Source: Streptomyces sp. NRRL S-37
GTDB lineage: Bacteria; Actinomycetota; Actinomycetes; Streptomycetales; Streptomycetaceae
Assembly: GCF_000721605.1 (NCBI RefSeq)
Contig: NZ_JOIZ01000005.1
Span: 620,001-684,000 of the forward strand
DNA: 64,000 nt
Direction of reading: 5' to 3'
Positions 43,802 to 55,009 of this stretch are shown in pieces (position 1 is the stretch's first letter; the number at the start of each line of letters is the position of its first letter). A model generated the notes under the pieces. That model ran no database searches. It was not told the origin of the DNA and saw only the letters and a list, made by a program, of their open reading frames with translations. The position numbers and the translations under genes are program-made.

Positions 43802-45217
43802 TTGACGACTGCCACGGTCGCCGCTCCCCCGTCCGCGCGAAAGGCCTCGCAGAAGGCCGGTGTCGCGCACACCCCCGCCCCCACCGTCACCGACCCCGCG
43901 CTCGTCCGGCGCGCCGTGAAGGCGGCGGCGCTCGGCAACGCGATGGAATGGTTCGACTTCGGTGTCTACAGCTACATCGCGGTCACGCTGGGCAAGGTCT
44001 TCTTCCCGTCGGGCAACCCCACCGCCCAGCTGCTGTCCACGTTCGGCGCCTTCGCCGCGGCCTTCCTGGTCCGCCCCCTCGGCGGCATGGTCTTCGGCCC
44101 GCTCGGCGACCGCGTGGGGCGGCAGAAGGTCCTCGCCCTCACGATGATCATGATGGCGGCGGGCACCTTCGCCATCGGCCTCATCCCGTCCTACGCCGCG
44201 ATCGGCGTCGGCGCCCCCGCTCTGCTGCTGGCGGCCCGTCTGGTGCAGGGCTTCTCCACCGGCGGCGAGTACGCCGGCGCGTCCACCTTCATCGCCGAGT
44301 ACGCCCCCGACAAGCGGCGCGGCTTCCTCGGCAGCTGGCTGGAGTTCGGCACCCTCGCCGGGTACATCGGCGGCGCGGGCCTGGTCACGCTGATGACCGC
44401 GCTGCTGTCGTCGGACGACCTGCTGTCCTGGGGCTGGCGGATCCCGTTCCTGATCGCGGGCCCGATGGGCATCGTCGGCCTGTATCTGCGGATGCGTCTG
44501 GAGGAGACCCCGGCGTTCGCGGCCGAGGTCGCCAAGGCCGAGAGCGAGCGCCCGAAGGTGCCGCTGCGGGAGATGGTGACCGGCCAGTGGCGCGCGCTGC
44601 TGCTGTGCGTGGGCCTGGTGCTGGTCTTCAACGTCACCGACTACATGCTGCTGTCGTACATGCCGAGCTATCTCACCAGTGAGCTGGGCTACGACGCCAC
44701 GCACGGCCTGGTCGTCGTGCTCGGCGTGATGGTGCTGATGATGGTCGTCCAGCCGTTCGCCGGCGCGCTGACCGACCGGGTCGGCCGCCGTCCGGTGATC
44801 GCGGCCGGCTGCGCCGGGTTCCTGGTGCTGTCCGTGCCGGCGCTGCTGCTGATCCGCGACGGGAGCCTGCTCGCGGTCGCCGCCGGCATGGGCGCGCTCG
44901 GCCTGCTGCTGGTCTGCTTCACCGCCGCCATGCCGTCCGCGCTGCCCGCCCTGTTCCCGACCCGGGTGCGCTACGGCTCGCTGTCGATCGGCTTCAACGT
45001 CTCGGTGTCCCTGTTCGGCGGCACCACCCCGCTGGTGGTCACGGCCCTGATCGGCGCGACCGGCGACATGATGATGCCCGCCTACTACATGATGGCGGCG
45101 GCCGTGATCGGCGGTTTCGCGGTGTGGCGCATGGCCGAGTCGGCGGGCCGCCCGCTGCCGGGATCGGCGCCGTCACTGGAGGCCGGAGCGGCCGGAACAC
45201 ACCGGGAGAACGCCTGA
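43802..45217 (+). CDS. MHS-family MFS transporter (ProP-like)
   Basis: A 471-aa protein with a TTG start. Its 12 spans carry the metabolite:H+ symporter hallmarks: ALGNAMEWFDFGVYSYIAVT, RPLGGMVFGPLGDRVGRQKV, LLAARLVQGFSTGGEYAGAS and RLEETPAF. The closest group is the proline/betaine transporter ProP, but substrates across the group also include citrate, shikimate and alpha-ketoglutarate. It is preceded by a candidate operator and not linked to catabolic genes here, so osmolyte uptake is a guess. Confidence 0.9.
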   Translation: MTTATVAAPPSARKASQKAGVAHTPAPTVTDPALVRRAVKAAALGNAMEWFDFGVYSYIAVTLGKVFFPSGNPTAQLLSTFGAFAAAFLVRPLGGMVFGPLGDRVGRQKVLALTMIMMAAGTFAIGLIPSYAAIGVGAPALLLAARLVQGFSTGGEYAGASTFIAEYAPDKRRGFLGSWLEFGTLAGYIGGAGLVTLMTALLSSDDLLSWGWRIPFLIAGPMGIVGLYLRMRLEETPAFAAEVAKAESERPKVPLREMVTGQWRALLLCVGLVLVFNVTDYMLLSYMPSYLTSELGYDATHGLVVVLGVMVLMMVVQPFAGALTDRVGRRPVIAAGCAGFLVLSVPALLLIRDGSLLAVAAGMGALGLLLVCFTAAMPSALPALFPTRVRYGSLSIGFNVSVSLFGGTTPLVVTALIGATGDMMMPAYYMMAAAVIGGFAVWRMAESAGRPLPGSAPSLEAGAAGTHRENA

Positions 45218-45257
45218 CGGGCGGCGAGGGCGCGGCGTATCTTCGTCAGCGGCACTA

Positions 45258-45272
45258 GTTAGACAGACTAAC
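45258..45272. promoter_or_regulatory. Perfect GTTAG dyad before the O-methyltransferase gene
   Basis: GTTAG-ACAGA-CTAAC is centred 32 bp before the ATG at 45297, in an AT-richer promoter spot. TTAGxCxGxCTAA symmetry is typical of TetR/MarR operators. The binding protein is unknown. Confidence 0.55.
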
Positions 45273-45296
45273 CAGCCGTACGGAAGGTACAGGTGC

Positions 45297-45977
45297 ATGA
45301 GCGAGTCGCAGCTCTGGCAGAAGGTGGACGACTACTTCACCGACCGCCTCCTGCCCGACGCCCCCGGCGACGACGCCCTGGCGGCGGCCCTGCGCGACAG
45401 CGACGCCGCCGGGCTCCCGCCGATCGCCGTCTCGCCCCTGCAGGGCAAGCTGCTCCTGCTCCTCGCCCAGCTCCAGGGGGCCAGGAACATCCTGGAGATC
45501 GGCACGCTCGGCGGCTACAGCACCATCTGGCTGGGCCGCGCCCTCCCCGCCGACGGACGGCTGATCTCCCTGGAGTACGACCCCGGCCACGCCGAGGTCG
45601 CCGTCCGCAACATCGCCCGCGCGGGACTCGACAAGCAGGTCGAGGTGCGGGTGGGCGCGGCACTGGAGTCGCTGCCCCGGCTGGCCGACGAGAACCCGCC
45701 GCCGTTCGACGTGGTCTTCATCGACGCCGACAAGGTGAACAACCCGCACTACCTGGAGTGGGCGCTCAGGCTGACCAGCACGGGCAGCCTGATCGTCCTC
45801 GACAACGTGGTGCGCGGCGGCCGGGTGGCCGACCCGGACAACACCGACCCGGACGTGCTGGGCACCCGCGCCGCCCTCGACCTGATCGGCAGCCATCCCC
45901 GGCTGAGCGGTACGGCGGTCCAGACGGTCGGCGCCAAGGACTACGACGGTTTCGCGCTGGCCCGGGTGCTGGCCTGA
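45297..45977 (+). CDS. O-methyltransferase (catechol/caffeoyl-CoA type)
   Basis: A 226-aa protein starting MSESQLWQKVDDYFTDRLLP. The Methyltransf_3 fold shows ILEIGTLGGYSTIWLGRALP (SAM motif I), RLISLEYDPGHAEVAVRNIA and VVFIDADKVNNPHYLEWALR with the metal-binding Asp. GSLIVLDNVVRGGRVADPDN completes the divalent cation site. These enzymes methylate vicinal hydroxyls of catechols or flavonoid-like acceptors. The single gene is preceded by a strong dyad and is convergent with an FHA-like gene only 10 bp away. Confidence 0.93.
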   Translation: MSESQLWQKVDDYFTDRLLPDAPGDDALAAALRDSDAAGLPPIAVSPLQGKLLLLLAQLQGARNILEIGTLGGYSTIWLGRALPADGRLISLEYDPGHAEVAVRNIARAGLDKQVEVRVGAALESLPRLADENPPPFDVVFIDADKVNNPHYLEWALRLTSTGSLIVLDNVVRGGRVADPDNTDPDVLGTRAALDLIGSHPRLSGTAVQTVGAKDYDGFALARVLA

Positions 45978-45987
45978 GCCCCGCGCT

Positions 45988-46380
45988 CTACGCCTCGTGG
46001 TAGAAGCCCACGTTGACGCTGCGCGGGGCGGTGCGGTCCTGGATGACGACCTCGCCGCTGCCGCCCCGGGGCAGCGCCACACTGCCGCCATAGGCGACCG
46101 GCTGGGCGTGCTCGCCGACGGTCAGCCGCACCTCGGAGGACGGCTCGGGCAGCGAGCCGCGCAGCCAGGTCAGCCGCCAGGTCCCGTCCGGCGCGCACTG
46201 GAACTCCAGGTGGACCCGCGAGACGAACAGCCAGTCGTCCGGCGTGGAGAGCCGGCACAGCGACTTGTCCCGGCCCACCCGCAGCAAGGTGCCCGGCTCG
46301 CTGGGCGCGTCGGCCATGAGCATGCCGGCCGTGGCGCCCGCTTCCGCCGCGGACACCGCGGCCATGGTGAGTTCGAGCAC
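45988..46380 (-). CDS. FHA-like domain protein
   Basis: A 130-aa protein from GTG 46380 with AGGAGGAG upstream. A forkhead-associated-like core reads GTLLRVGRDKSLCRLSTPDD and WLFVSRVHLEFQCAPDGTWR. The conserved R of GR and the S-R-x-H segment that binds phosphothreonine in true FHA domains are both present. The C-terminal half continues the beta sandwich (GEHAQPVAYGG). It probably reads Ser/Thr kinase marks; no kinase is adjacent. Confidence 0.72.
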   Translation of the reverse strand: MLELTMAAVSAAEAGATAGMLMADAPSEPGTLLRVGRDKSLCRLSTPDDWLFVSRVHLEFQCAPDGTWRLTWLRGSLPEPSSEVRLTVGEHAQPVAYGGSVALPRGGSGEVVIQDRTAPRSVNVGFYHEA

Positions 46381-46481
46381 GTGGGCTCCTCCTGAGACGT
46401 CCTGGCGGACCGGAGAGGCCCGGCCCCGCTGCCGCCGAATGATAAAACGCCCGGCCGCACGGCGTCCGGCACAATGGCCTC

Positions 46482-46913
46482 ATGACCGAGCGAAAGCCAC
46501 CCGGCGTCGACTTCGAGTCCTGGGTCGACAAGCAGATCCGTGATGCCGAGGCCCGCGGCGAGTTCGAACGGCTGGCGGGGGCGGGCAAGCCGCTCCCCCG
46601 CGAGGTCGAGACCACCTACGACGAACTGTGGTGGGTCAAGCGGAAGATGGCCCGCGAGGGTTTCTCGGTGCTGCCGCCGACGCTGGCCCTGCGCAAGGAG
46701 GCCGAGGACGCGCTGGAGGCGGCCCTCGCGGCGCCCTCGGAGCGGATCGTGCGGAAGATCCTCACGGAGATCAACGCGAAGATCAGCGACATGATGTTCA
46801 AGCCGCCGCCCGGCCCCCCGCTGGGCAAGAAGCCGTACGACGTCGAGGACGTCGTACGGCAGTGGCGGGAGCGCCGGGCGGCGGCGGGCGAGCCGGACGG
46901 CTCAGGCGTGTAG
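46482..46913 (+). CDS. DUF1992 (DnaJ homologue subfamily C member 28-like) protein
   Basis: A 143-aa protein. The DUF1992 core is plain: DKQIRDAEARGEFERLAGAG, KPLPREVETTYDELWWVKRK and REGFSVLPPTLALRKEAE. The domain also occurs in the eukaryotic J-protein DNAJC28, but there is no J domain here. The function is unknown. Its stop overlaps the convergent repeat-protein gene by 12 bp. Confidence 0.9.
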   Translation: MTERKPPGVDFESWVDKQIRDAEARGEFERLAGAGKPLPREVETTYDELWWVKRKMAREGFSVLPPTLALRKEAEDALEAALAAPSERIVRKILTEINAKISDMMFKPPPGPPLGKKPYDVEDVVRQWRERRAAAGEPDGSGV

Positions 46914-47615
46914 CAGCCGTTCCGCCAGCTCGCGGTAGTCCCGCAGGGCGAGCCGCAGTTGCTCGGTGTCGGTCGCGGCCGCGCTGCCGCTCGTCCCGTC
47001 GCCGTCGGTCTGCCAGGACCGCCGCAGGGTACGGCGCCGCTCGGTCACCGCGTCCGTGAAGCGCGCGGTGAGTTCCTCCAGCGCGCGATCGGCCTCCTGC
47101 ACGGCGTCCCGCGGCGCGTCGACGAAGCCGGCCACGGCGTGCTGCAACCGCGCCGTGAGCTTGTCGGTGTCGTCCAGCCGGAGGAGACGGGTGACGGAGC
47201 CCCGGTCGGCGTCGTGGTGCGTACCGGTGCCGATGCCCGCGGGGGCCCGGTCGGTGTCATGGTGCGTACCCGTACCGATGCCCGCGGGGGCCCGGTCGGT
47301 GCCATGGTGCGGACCCGTACCGATGCCCGCGGGGATCCGGTCGGCGTCGTGGTGCGTACCGGTGCCGGCAGGGGTGGTGGGGTTGTGCTTCGGGTGTGCG
47401 GTGGGTGGCGGGTTCGCGCCGTCGGGGGTGGTGCGGCCGGCTTCCTCAGCGGTGCCGAAGCCGGGGGCGCCCGGGGCCGGGGTACCGCTTCGGACGCCGG
47501 GGGCTGGGGTACCGCTTCGGACGTCGGGGGCCGGGGTGTCGCCCCGGAGGTCGGGTGTGGTGCGGTGCCCCTCGACAGGCGGGGTGTCGCCGGGGCGTCG
47601 GGTCGCGTCGGTCAT
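46902..47615 (-). CDS. Repeat-containing protein with C-terminal helical domain, paralogue of its neighbour
   Basis: A 237-aa protein. Residues 1-140 are low-complexity: TPAPGVRSG-type units and then 15-aa repeats such as DRAPAGIGTGTHHDT. The last 95 residues are helical, with GFVDAPRDAVQEADRALEEL and ALRDYRELAERLLHA. The motif VDAPRDAVxEAD is shared with the gene immediately upstream (start 48284), so the two appear to be a duplicated pair in one operon (AAGGAGAG start signal, gap of 3 bp). The function is unknown. Confidence 0.72.
   Translation of the reverse strand: MTDATRRPGDTPPVEGHRTTPDLRGDTPAPDVRSGTPAPGVRSGTPAPGAPGFGTAEEAGRTTPDGANPPPTAHPKHNPTTPAGTGTHHDADRIPAGIGTGPHHGTDRAPAGIGTGTHHDTDRAPAGIGTGTHHDADRGSVTRLLRLDDTDKLTARLQHAVAGFVDAPRDAVQEADRALEELTARFTDAVTERRRTLRRSWQTDGDGTSGSAAATDTEQLRLALRDYRELAERLLHA
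47211..47380. repeat. Tandem 45-bp coding repeats
   Basis: Three near-identical 45-bp units start at 47211, 47256 and 47301, with a partial fourth from 47346. Each encodes 15 residues including AGIGTG and HHDxD, in frame with the minus-strand gene. Confidence 0.9.
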
Positions 47616-47618
47616 CGG

Positions 47619-48284
47619 TCAGCTCTCCTTCGCCTGGTGCCGGTGGAACATCGACGGTGCGCGGTGGCCGCGGCCGGCGGCCGGGGACGTACGGTCGCCG
47701 TCCGCGCCGGCGCGCCGGTGTCCGGCCTCGTGCCGGGACGGCCGTACCAGTTCCTCGAACAGCGCGCGGGCCTCGACGAGGGCCTCGCGCATCTCCTCGG
47801 TGCCCGCGCCGCCGTCGTGCGCGCGGGCCTGCGCCACCCGGTGCACGCGCCGGTAGCCCTCGACCTGGTGGGCGTGGTGCACGGACAGCGCGGCGAGCTG
47901 TTCCTCGTAGTGCCCGTCGGCGGGGAAGCCACGGGCGGCGGCGAGTTCGGCGATCAGCCGGTCCGCCTCGGCGACCGCGTCCCGCGGCGCGTCGACGAAC
48001 CGCTCCTGGACGGCCGTCCAGCGCACCTCGTACCTCTCCCGCTCGGTGGGCTCCAACGGCCGTACGCGCAGGCCGCCGTGGCGCTCCACGCGCTCGGCGA
48101 GCTCCCGCTCGGCGGCCTTGGTGTCCCCGTCGTGCCGGGCGACGGCACGGTCGTACTCGGGGCCGAAGCGCCGCTTCAGGCCGGTGCCGTGCCGCGGGCC
48201 GCGGGCGCGCAGGGTCAGCACGGCCGCGACGGCGGCTACGACCGCGACAATCACGATCAACGCAATGATCAGGCCAGTGGACAT
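47619..48284 (-). CDS. Membrane-anchored helical protein (VDAPRDAV domain)
   Basis: A 221-aa protein from ATG 48284 with GGAAGG upstream. There is a single N-terminal span (MSTGLIIALIVIVAVVAAVA). The cytosolic part is helical: EYDRAVARHDGDTKAAEREL, RFVDAPRDAVAEADRLIAEL, HHAHQVEGYRRVHRVAQARA. The stop is followed 3 bp later by the paralogous repeat protein's ATG. Proteins with this layout are widespread in Streptomyces and unnamed; a membrane-tethered stress or envelope role would be a guess. Confidence 0.8.
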   Translation of the reverse strand: MSTGLIIALIVIVAVVAAVAAVLTLRARGPRHGTGLKRRFGPEYDRAVARHDGDTKAAERELAERVERHGGLRVRPLEPTERERYEVRWTAVQERFVDAPRDAVAEADRLIAELAAARGFPADGHYEEQLAALSVHHAHQVEGYRRVHRVAQARAHDGGAGTEEMREALVEARALFEELVRPSRHEAGHRRAGADGDRTSPAAGRGHRAPSMFHRHQAKES

Positions 48285-48443
48285 GAATGCCTTCCGGGTT
48301 CTCGGGCCCAACCGGCACTCCTGGCGAGCCGGTTCGCCTACCGGGTTGCCCGGAGGCTCGCGCACAAACAGTTCGGGGCCGTCACGGTCCGCCACGGCTT
48401 ATTCGCTTGCGGGCCCGCGGGAGGGCTCGCCGAGAATGCGGGC

Positions 48444-48935
48444 ATGACCTGGACCGTAGCCCCGGAACCGTACGACTCCCCCGTCGCCGCCGCGCTGTGG
48501 CGGGCGTACTACACGGAGGTCAGCGACCGCTGGTACCTGCTGCACGAGGGGCGGCGCACCGGTCCCGAGGAGCTGGAGCGGGAGATCGCCGCCGTGTCGG
48601 GGGCCGACCTCGCGCCGCCGAAGGGCCTGCTGCTGGTCGCGCGCCACGCGGGTGAGCCGGCCGGCAACGCGGGCTTCCGGCTGCTGGGCGGCGCGACCGC
48701 CGAACTGACCCGGGTGTTCCTGTACGCGGGGATGCGGGGCAGGGGCGGGGCGGCGCTGCTGGTGCGGGCCGCCGAGGACGCGGCCCGTGCCGCGGGTGCC
48801 ACCCGGATGGTCCTGGACACGCGCGGGGACCTCGTCGAGGCGCGGGCGCTGTACGCCCGGCTCGGGTACACGGAGACCGGGCCGTACAAAGCCGACCCGT
48901 ACTCCGAGCACTGGTTCGCCAAGGAGCTGGGCTGA
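48444..48935 (+). CDS. GNAT-family N-acetyltransferase
   Basis: A 163-aa protein starting MTWTVAPEPYDSPVAAALWR. It has a standard acetyl-CoA binding core: AELTRVFLYAGMRGRGGAAL (motif A with the R-G-x-G-G/A loop), LVRAAEDAARAAGATRMVLD and ARALYARLGYTETGPYKADP. The acceptor is unknown. The end converges on the MFS-wHTH gene with an 8-bp gap. Confidence 0.9.
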   Translation: MTWTVAPEPYDSPVAAALWRAYYTEVSDRWYLLHEGRRTGPEELEREIAAVSGADLAPPKGLLLVARHAGEPAGNAGFRLLGGATAELTRVFLYAGMRGRGGAALLVRAAEDAARAAGATRMVLDTRGDLVEARALYARLGYTETGPYKADPYSEHWFAKELG

Positions 48936-48942
48936 GCGCGCG

Positions 48943-52343
<3,401 letters not shown>

Positions 52344-52364
52344 CGCCCCCGGGACCGCGACCGG

Positions 52365-52388
52365 CCCGGCGCTCCGCGAAGCGCCGGG
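52365..52388. terminator. Bidirectional terminator hairpin
   Basis: CCCGGCGCT-CCGCGA-AGCGCCGGG has 9-bp arms and lies between convergent stops at 52343 and 52422. Confidence 0.75.
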
Positions 52389-52421
52389 AGCCCGGACCGT
52401 AAGGGTGTGGTCCCCTGGGGA

Positions 52422-53084
52422 CTACTCCGTGATGTGCAGCCGGATCGTGCCGTCGGCCGCCGCCTCCACCCGCACCTGGGTCAGGTCGCGTACGAGCGCG
52501 TCCGGGGTGTGGAGGCCGGCCCGGGGGCCGATGCCCACGACCCGCATCCCGGCCGCGCGGCCCGCGGCGATACCCGCGCCGGAGTCCTCGAAGACCACGC
52601 AGTCGGCCGGGTCGACGCCCAGTTCCGCCGCGCCCTTCAGGAAGCCCTCGGGGTCGGGCTTGCTCGCGCCGACGGACTCCGCCGTCACCCGCACCTCGGG
52701 CTGCTCGAGGCCGGCGGCGGCCATCCGCGCCGTCGACAGGGCGACGTCGGCGGAGGTCACGAGCGCGTGCGGCAGCCCCTTCAGGGAGGCGAGGAACGCG
52801 CGGGCGCCCGGCACCTCGACGACGCCCTCGGTGTCCGCGGTCTCCTCGGCGAGCATGCGGGCGTTGTCGGCGTGGTTCTGCTCCATCGGGCGGTCGGGCA
52901 GCAGCAGGGCCATCGAGGCGTATCCCTGGCGCCCGTGCACGACCTTCATGACCTCGTCGCCGTCGAGCCCGTTCCGGTCGGCCCAGCGCCGCCAGACGCG
53001 TTCGACGGAGGCGTCGGAGTTGACGAGGGTGCCGTCCATGTCCAGCAGGAGGGCGCGGGCGGTGAGTACGGCGGTGGCCGTCAT
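52422..53084 (-). CDS. HAD-superfamily sugar phosphatase-like hydrolase
   Basis: A 220-aa protein from ATG 53084 (GGAG upstream); an in-frame TTG 12 bp earlier is possible. It has the DxDGT nucleophile in ARALLLDMDGTLVNSDASVE, a helical cap, ALVTSADVALSTARM (motif II), ASKPDPEGFLKGAAELGVDP (motif III) and VVFEDSGAGIAAGRAAGM (motif IV). This is the beta-phosphoglucomutase/2-deoxyglucose-6-phosphatase branch (IA, subtype 3). Its likely role is clearing a sugar phosphate; the substrate is not readable from sequence. Confidence 0.93.
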   Translation of the reverse strand: MTATAVLTARALLLDMDGTLVNSDASVERVWRRWADRNGLDGDEVMKVVHGRQGYASMALLLPDRPMEQNHADNARMLAEETADTEGVVEVPGARAFLASLKGLPHALVTSADVALSTARMAAAGLEQPEVRVTAESVGASKPDPEGFLKGAAELGVDPADCVVFEDSGAGIAAGRAAGMRVVGIGPRAGLHTPDALVRDLTQVRVEAAADGTIRLHITE

Positions 53085-53290
53085 CGGCAGCTCCAAGGCG
53101 CGGAGGAGGAGGTTCGGGGCGGGGTGGCCCGGGGGACAGAGTGACCCCGCCCGCCGGTCAGGGGAAACGGGCGGGAGCCACTTTGTTCATCCACGGTACA
53201 AAACAAACCCGGCATCCCGCCACCGCCTTCGCCGACCGTTCACCGACGCTTCGGCCCGCCGCCACCGCGCCGGGCCCGCGCGGCGGGGCG

Positions 53291-53869
53291 TCAGGCGATC
53301 GCCTCCCACAGGCTCCACACGCCCAGCCCCAGCATCAGCAGCGCCGCGATCTGCGTGATCAGCTTGAGCGGGACCCGCTTCATCAGCGCCTTTCCGCCGA
53401 CGATGCCGAGCCCGGCCACCGACCACAGCGCGAGCACCGCGCCCAGGCCGACGGAGAGCGGGTCGTCGTAGCGGGCGGCGAGGTTGGCCGTCATGATCTG
53501 CGTCAGATCGCCGAACTCGGCGACCAGGATCAGCATGAACCCGGCCCCGGAGACCTTCCAGAAGGACTGGTTCTCCGGCTTGCGGACCTCCTCCTCGTCC
53601 TCGTCCTTCTTCATCAGCAGCACCGCGGCGCCGCCCAGGAAGAGCACACCCGTGATCGCGTGCACGATCTGCTGCGGCAGCAGCGTGAGCACGCTTCCGG
53701 CCGCCACCGCGAGCGCGACGTGCAGCGCGAAGGCGGCGGCGACACCGGCGAAGACGTAGGAGGCGCGGTAGCGGGTGCCGAGGACGAGGCCGGCGAGCGC
53801 GGTCTTGTCCGGCAGTTCGGCGAGGAAGACGACGCCGAAGACGACGGCCGTCACGGTCAGGCTGATCAA
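53291..53869 (-). CDS. TMEM165/GDT1-family cation transporter (UPF0016)
   Basis: A 192-aa protein with a TTG start (GAGGA upstream). Six spans in two repeated halves carry the hallmark motifs VFLAELPDKTALAGLVLGTR and LILVAEFGDLTQIMTANLAA, matching E-x-G-D-K/R-(T/S). The central charged loop is MKKDEDEEEVRKPENQSFWK. Bacterial members export Mn2+ (MneA) or move Ca2+/Mn2+ with protons. A yybP-ykoY riboswitch upstream fits manganese export. Confidence 0.93.
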   Translation of the reverse strand: MISLTVTAVVFGVVFLAELPDKTALAGLVLGTRYRASYVFAGVAAAFALHVALAVAAGSVLTLLPQQIVHAITGVLFLGGAAVLLMKKDEDEEEVRKPENQSFWKVSGAGFMLILVAEFGDLTQIMTANLAARYDDPLSVGLGAVLALWSVAGLGIVGGKALMKRVPLKLITQIAALLMLGLGVWSLWEAIA

Positions 53870-53952
53870 CGGTTCCTCAATCGGTCGGGACTGCCCCACC
53901 GAGAGTGCTGTGCGATTCCACGGGACACCTCGGCACGGCAGCACACGCGGCA

Positions 53953-53972
53953 CCCGTGCCGTACGGCACGGG
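53953..53972 (-). terminator. Hairpin in the manganese riboswitch expression platform
   Basis: CCCGTGCCGTACGGCACGGG is a perfect 20-nt palindrome between the aptamer and the transporter start. It could act as the terminator arm or sequester the leader. It is close to 85 nt before the start. Confidence 0.5.
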
Positions 53973-53977
53973 CGTGC

Positions 53978-54094
53978 ACTGCTTGCCGAAGGTCTCGCTG
54001 GCCGGCCTCGCGTCACGAGGCCCGCCTCCGGGCGCCGGCTCAGGCGAGCTGAGCAGTGTGTCGACGGTCCGGCGAAGAGCTACTCCCCTTCTGC
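53978..54094 (-). promoter_or_regulatory. yybP-ykoY (Mn2+) riboswitch aptamer
   Basis: The minus strand reads AAGGGGAGTAGC at about 54090-54079, the conserved 5' block of yybP-ykoY. It continues to GCCAGCGAGACCTTCGGCAA near 54003-53983, whose CGAGACC is the second conserved loop. These two loops bind Mn2+ in characterised examples and turn the gene on. The transporter of the UPF0016 family lies downstream, the usual partner. The middle stem (about 54020-54060) is variable. Confidence 0.85.
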
Positions 54095-54273
54095 GCCGTC
54101 CATGGTACGCGAAGCCCGCGCCGGACCTCGTACGCGGAAATTTCACACCCGAACCATAGACGTGTCATGGACGCGTCATTAGCTTCTTACCGGATCCACC
54201 CCTCCCGGCCACCCGGCGTGCCGAGCATTCCCCTGTCCGCACGTCAACGGCCCCACCCCACAAGGGAGTTCGC

Positions 54274-54921
54274 ATGCCGAAGTTCTACGCGCGTCGACGG
54301 TCGCTCAGCATAGTCGCGGCGCTCACCGGACTCATAGCCTCCGTCGGCCTGTTCAACGGGCCGACCGCCTCCGCCGCCCTCCCCACCCCCGTCAGCGCCG
54401 CCACCGCCCGCGGCTACCTCGCCACCCTCGACGTCCGCACCGAGAACCGCACCGGCTACGACCGCGACCTCTTCCCGCACTGGATCACCCAGTCCGGCGC
54501 CTGCAACACCCGCGAGACCGTCCTCAAGCGCGACGGCTCGGGCGTCGTCACCGACTCCTCCTGCGCCGCCACCAGCGGAAGCTGGTACTCCCCCTACGAC
54601 GGCGCCACCTGGTCCGCCGCCTCCGACGTCGACATCGACCACCTCGTCCCGCTCGCCGAGGCCTGGGACTCCGGCGCGAGCGCCTGGACCACCTCCCGGC
54701 GCCAGTCCTTCGCCAACGACCTGACCCGCCCGCAGCTCCTCGCCGTCACGGACAACGTCAACCAGGCCAAGGGCGACCAGGACCCGGCCACCTGGATGCC
54801 GTCCCGCACCGCCTACCGCTGCACCTACGTCCGCGCCTGGGTCCAGGTGAAGTACTACTACGACCTGTCGGTCGACTCGGCCGAGAAGTCCGCCCTGACG
54901 AACTACCTCGCGAGCTGCTGA
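54274..54921 (+). CDS. Secreted HNH-type nuclease (DUF1524)
   Basis: A 215-aa protein. It has a signal peptide (residues about 1-34, to TASAALP) after an ATG with AGGGAG upstream. The mature protein has the DUF1524-type catalytic segment SDVDIDHLVPLAEAWDSGAS, with the D-x-D-H motif, and LAVTDNVNQAKGDQDPATWM with the Asn/Lys-Asp region. Cys pairs at CNTRET, SSCAATSG and CTYVRAW suggest disulfides. It is an extracellular DNase of the type Streptomyces secrete. Confidence 0.92.
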   Translation: MPKFYARRRSLSIVAALTGLIASVGLFNGPTASAALPTPVSAATARGYLATLDVRTENRTGYDRDLFPHWITQSGACNTRETVLKRDGSGVVTDSSCAATSGSWYSPYDGATWSAASDVDIDHLVPLAEAWDSGASAWTTSRRQSFANDLTRPQLLAVTDNVNQAKGDQDPATWMPSRTAYRCTYVRAWVQVKYYYDLSVDSAEKSALTNYLASC

Positions 54922-55009
54922 GCGAACCGCCGGAACCTTCGGGTGCGCAAATCTCCCCGGTGACCTCCGTCGCTGCGTACCGTACGGAGCGACGGAGGAA
55001 GGGGGCACC

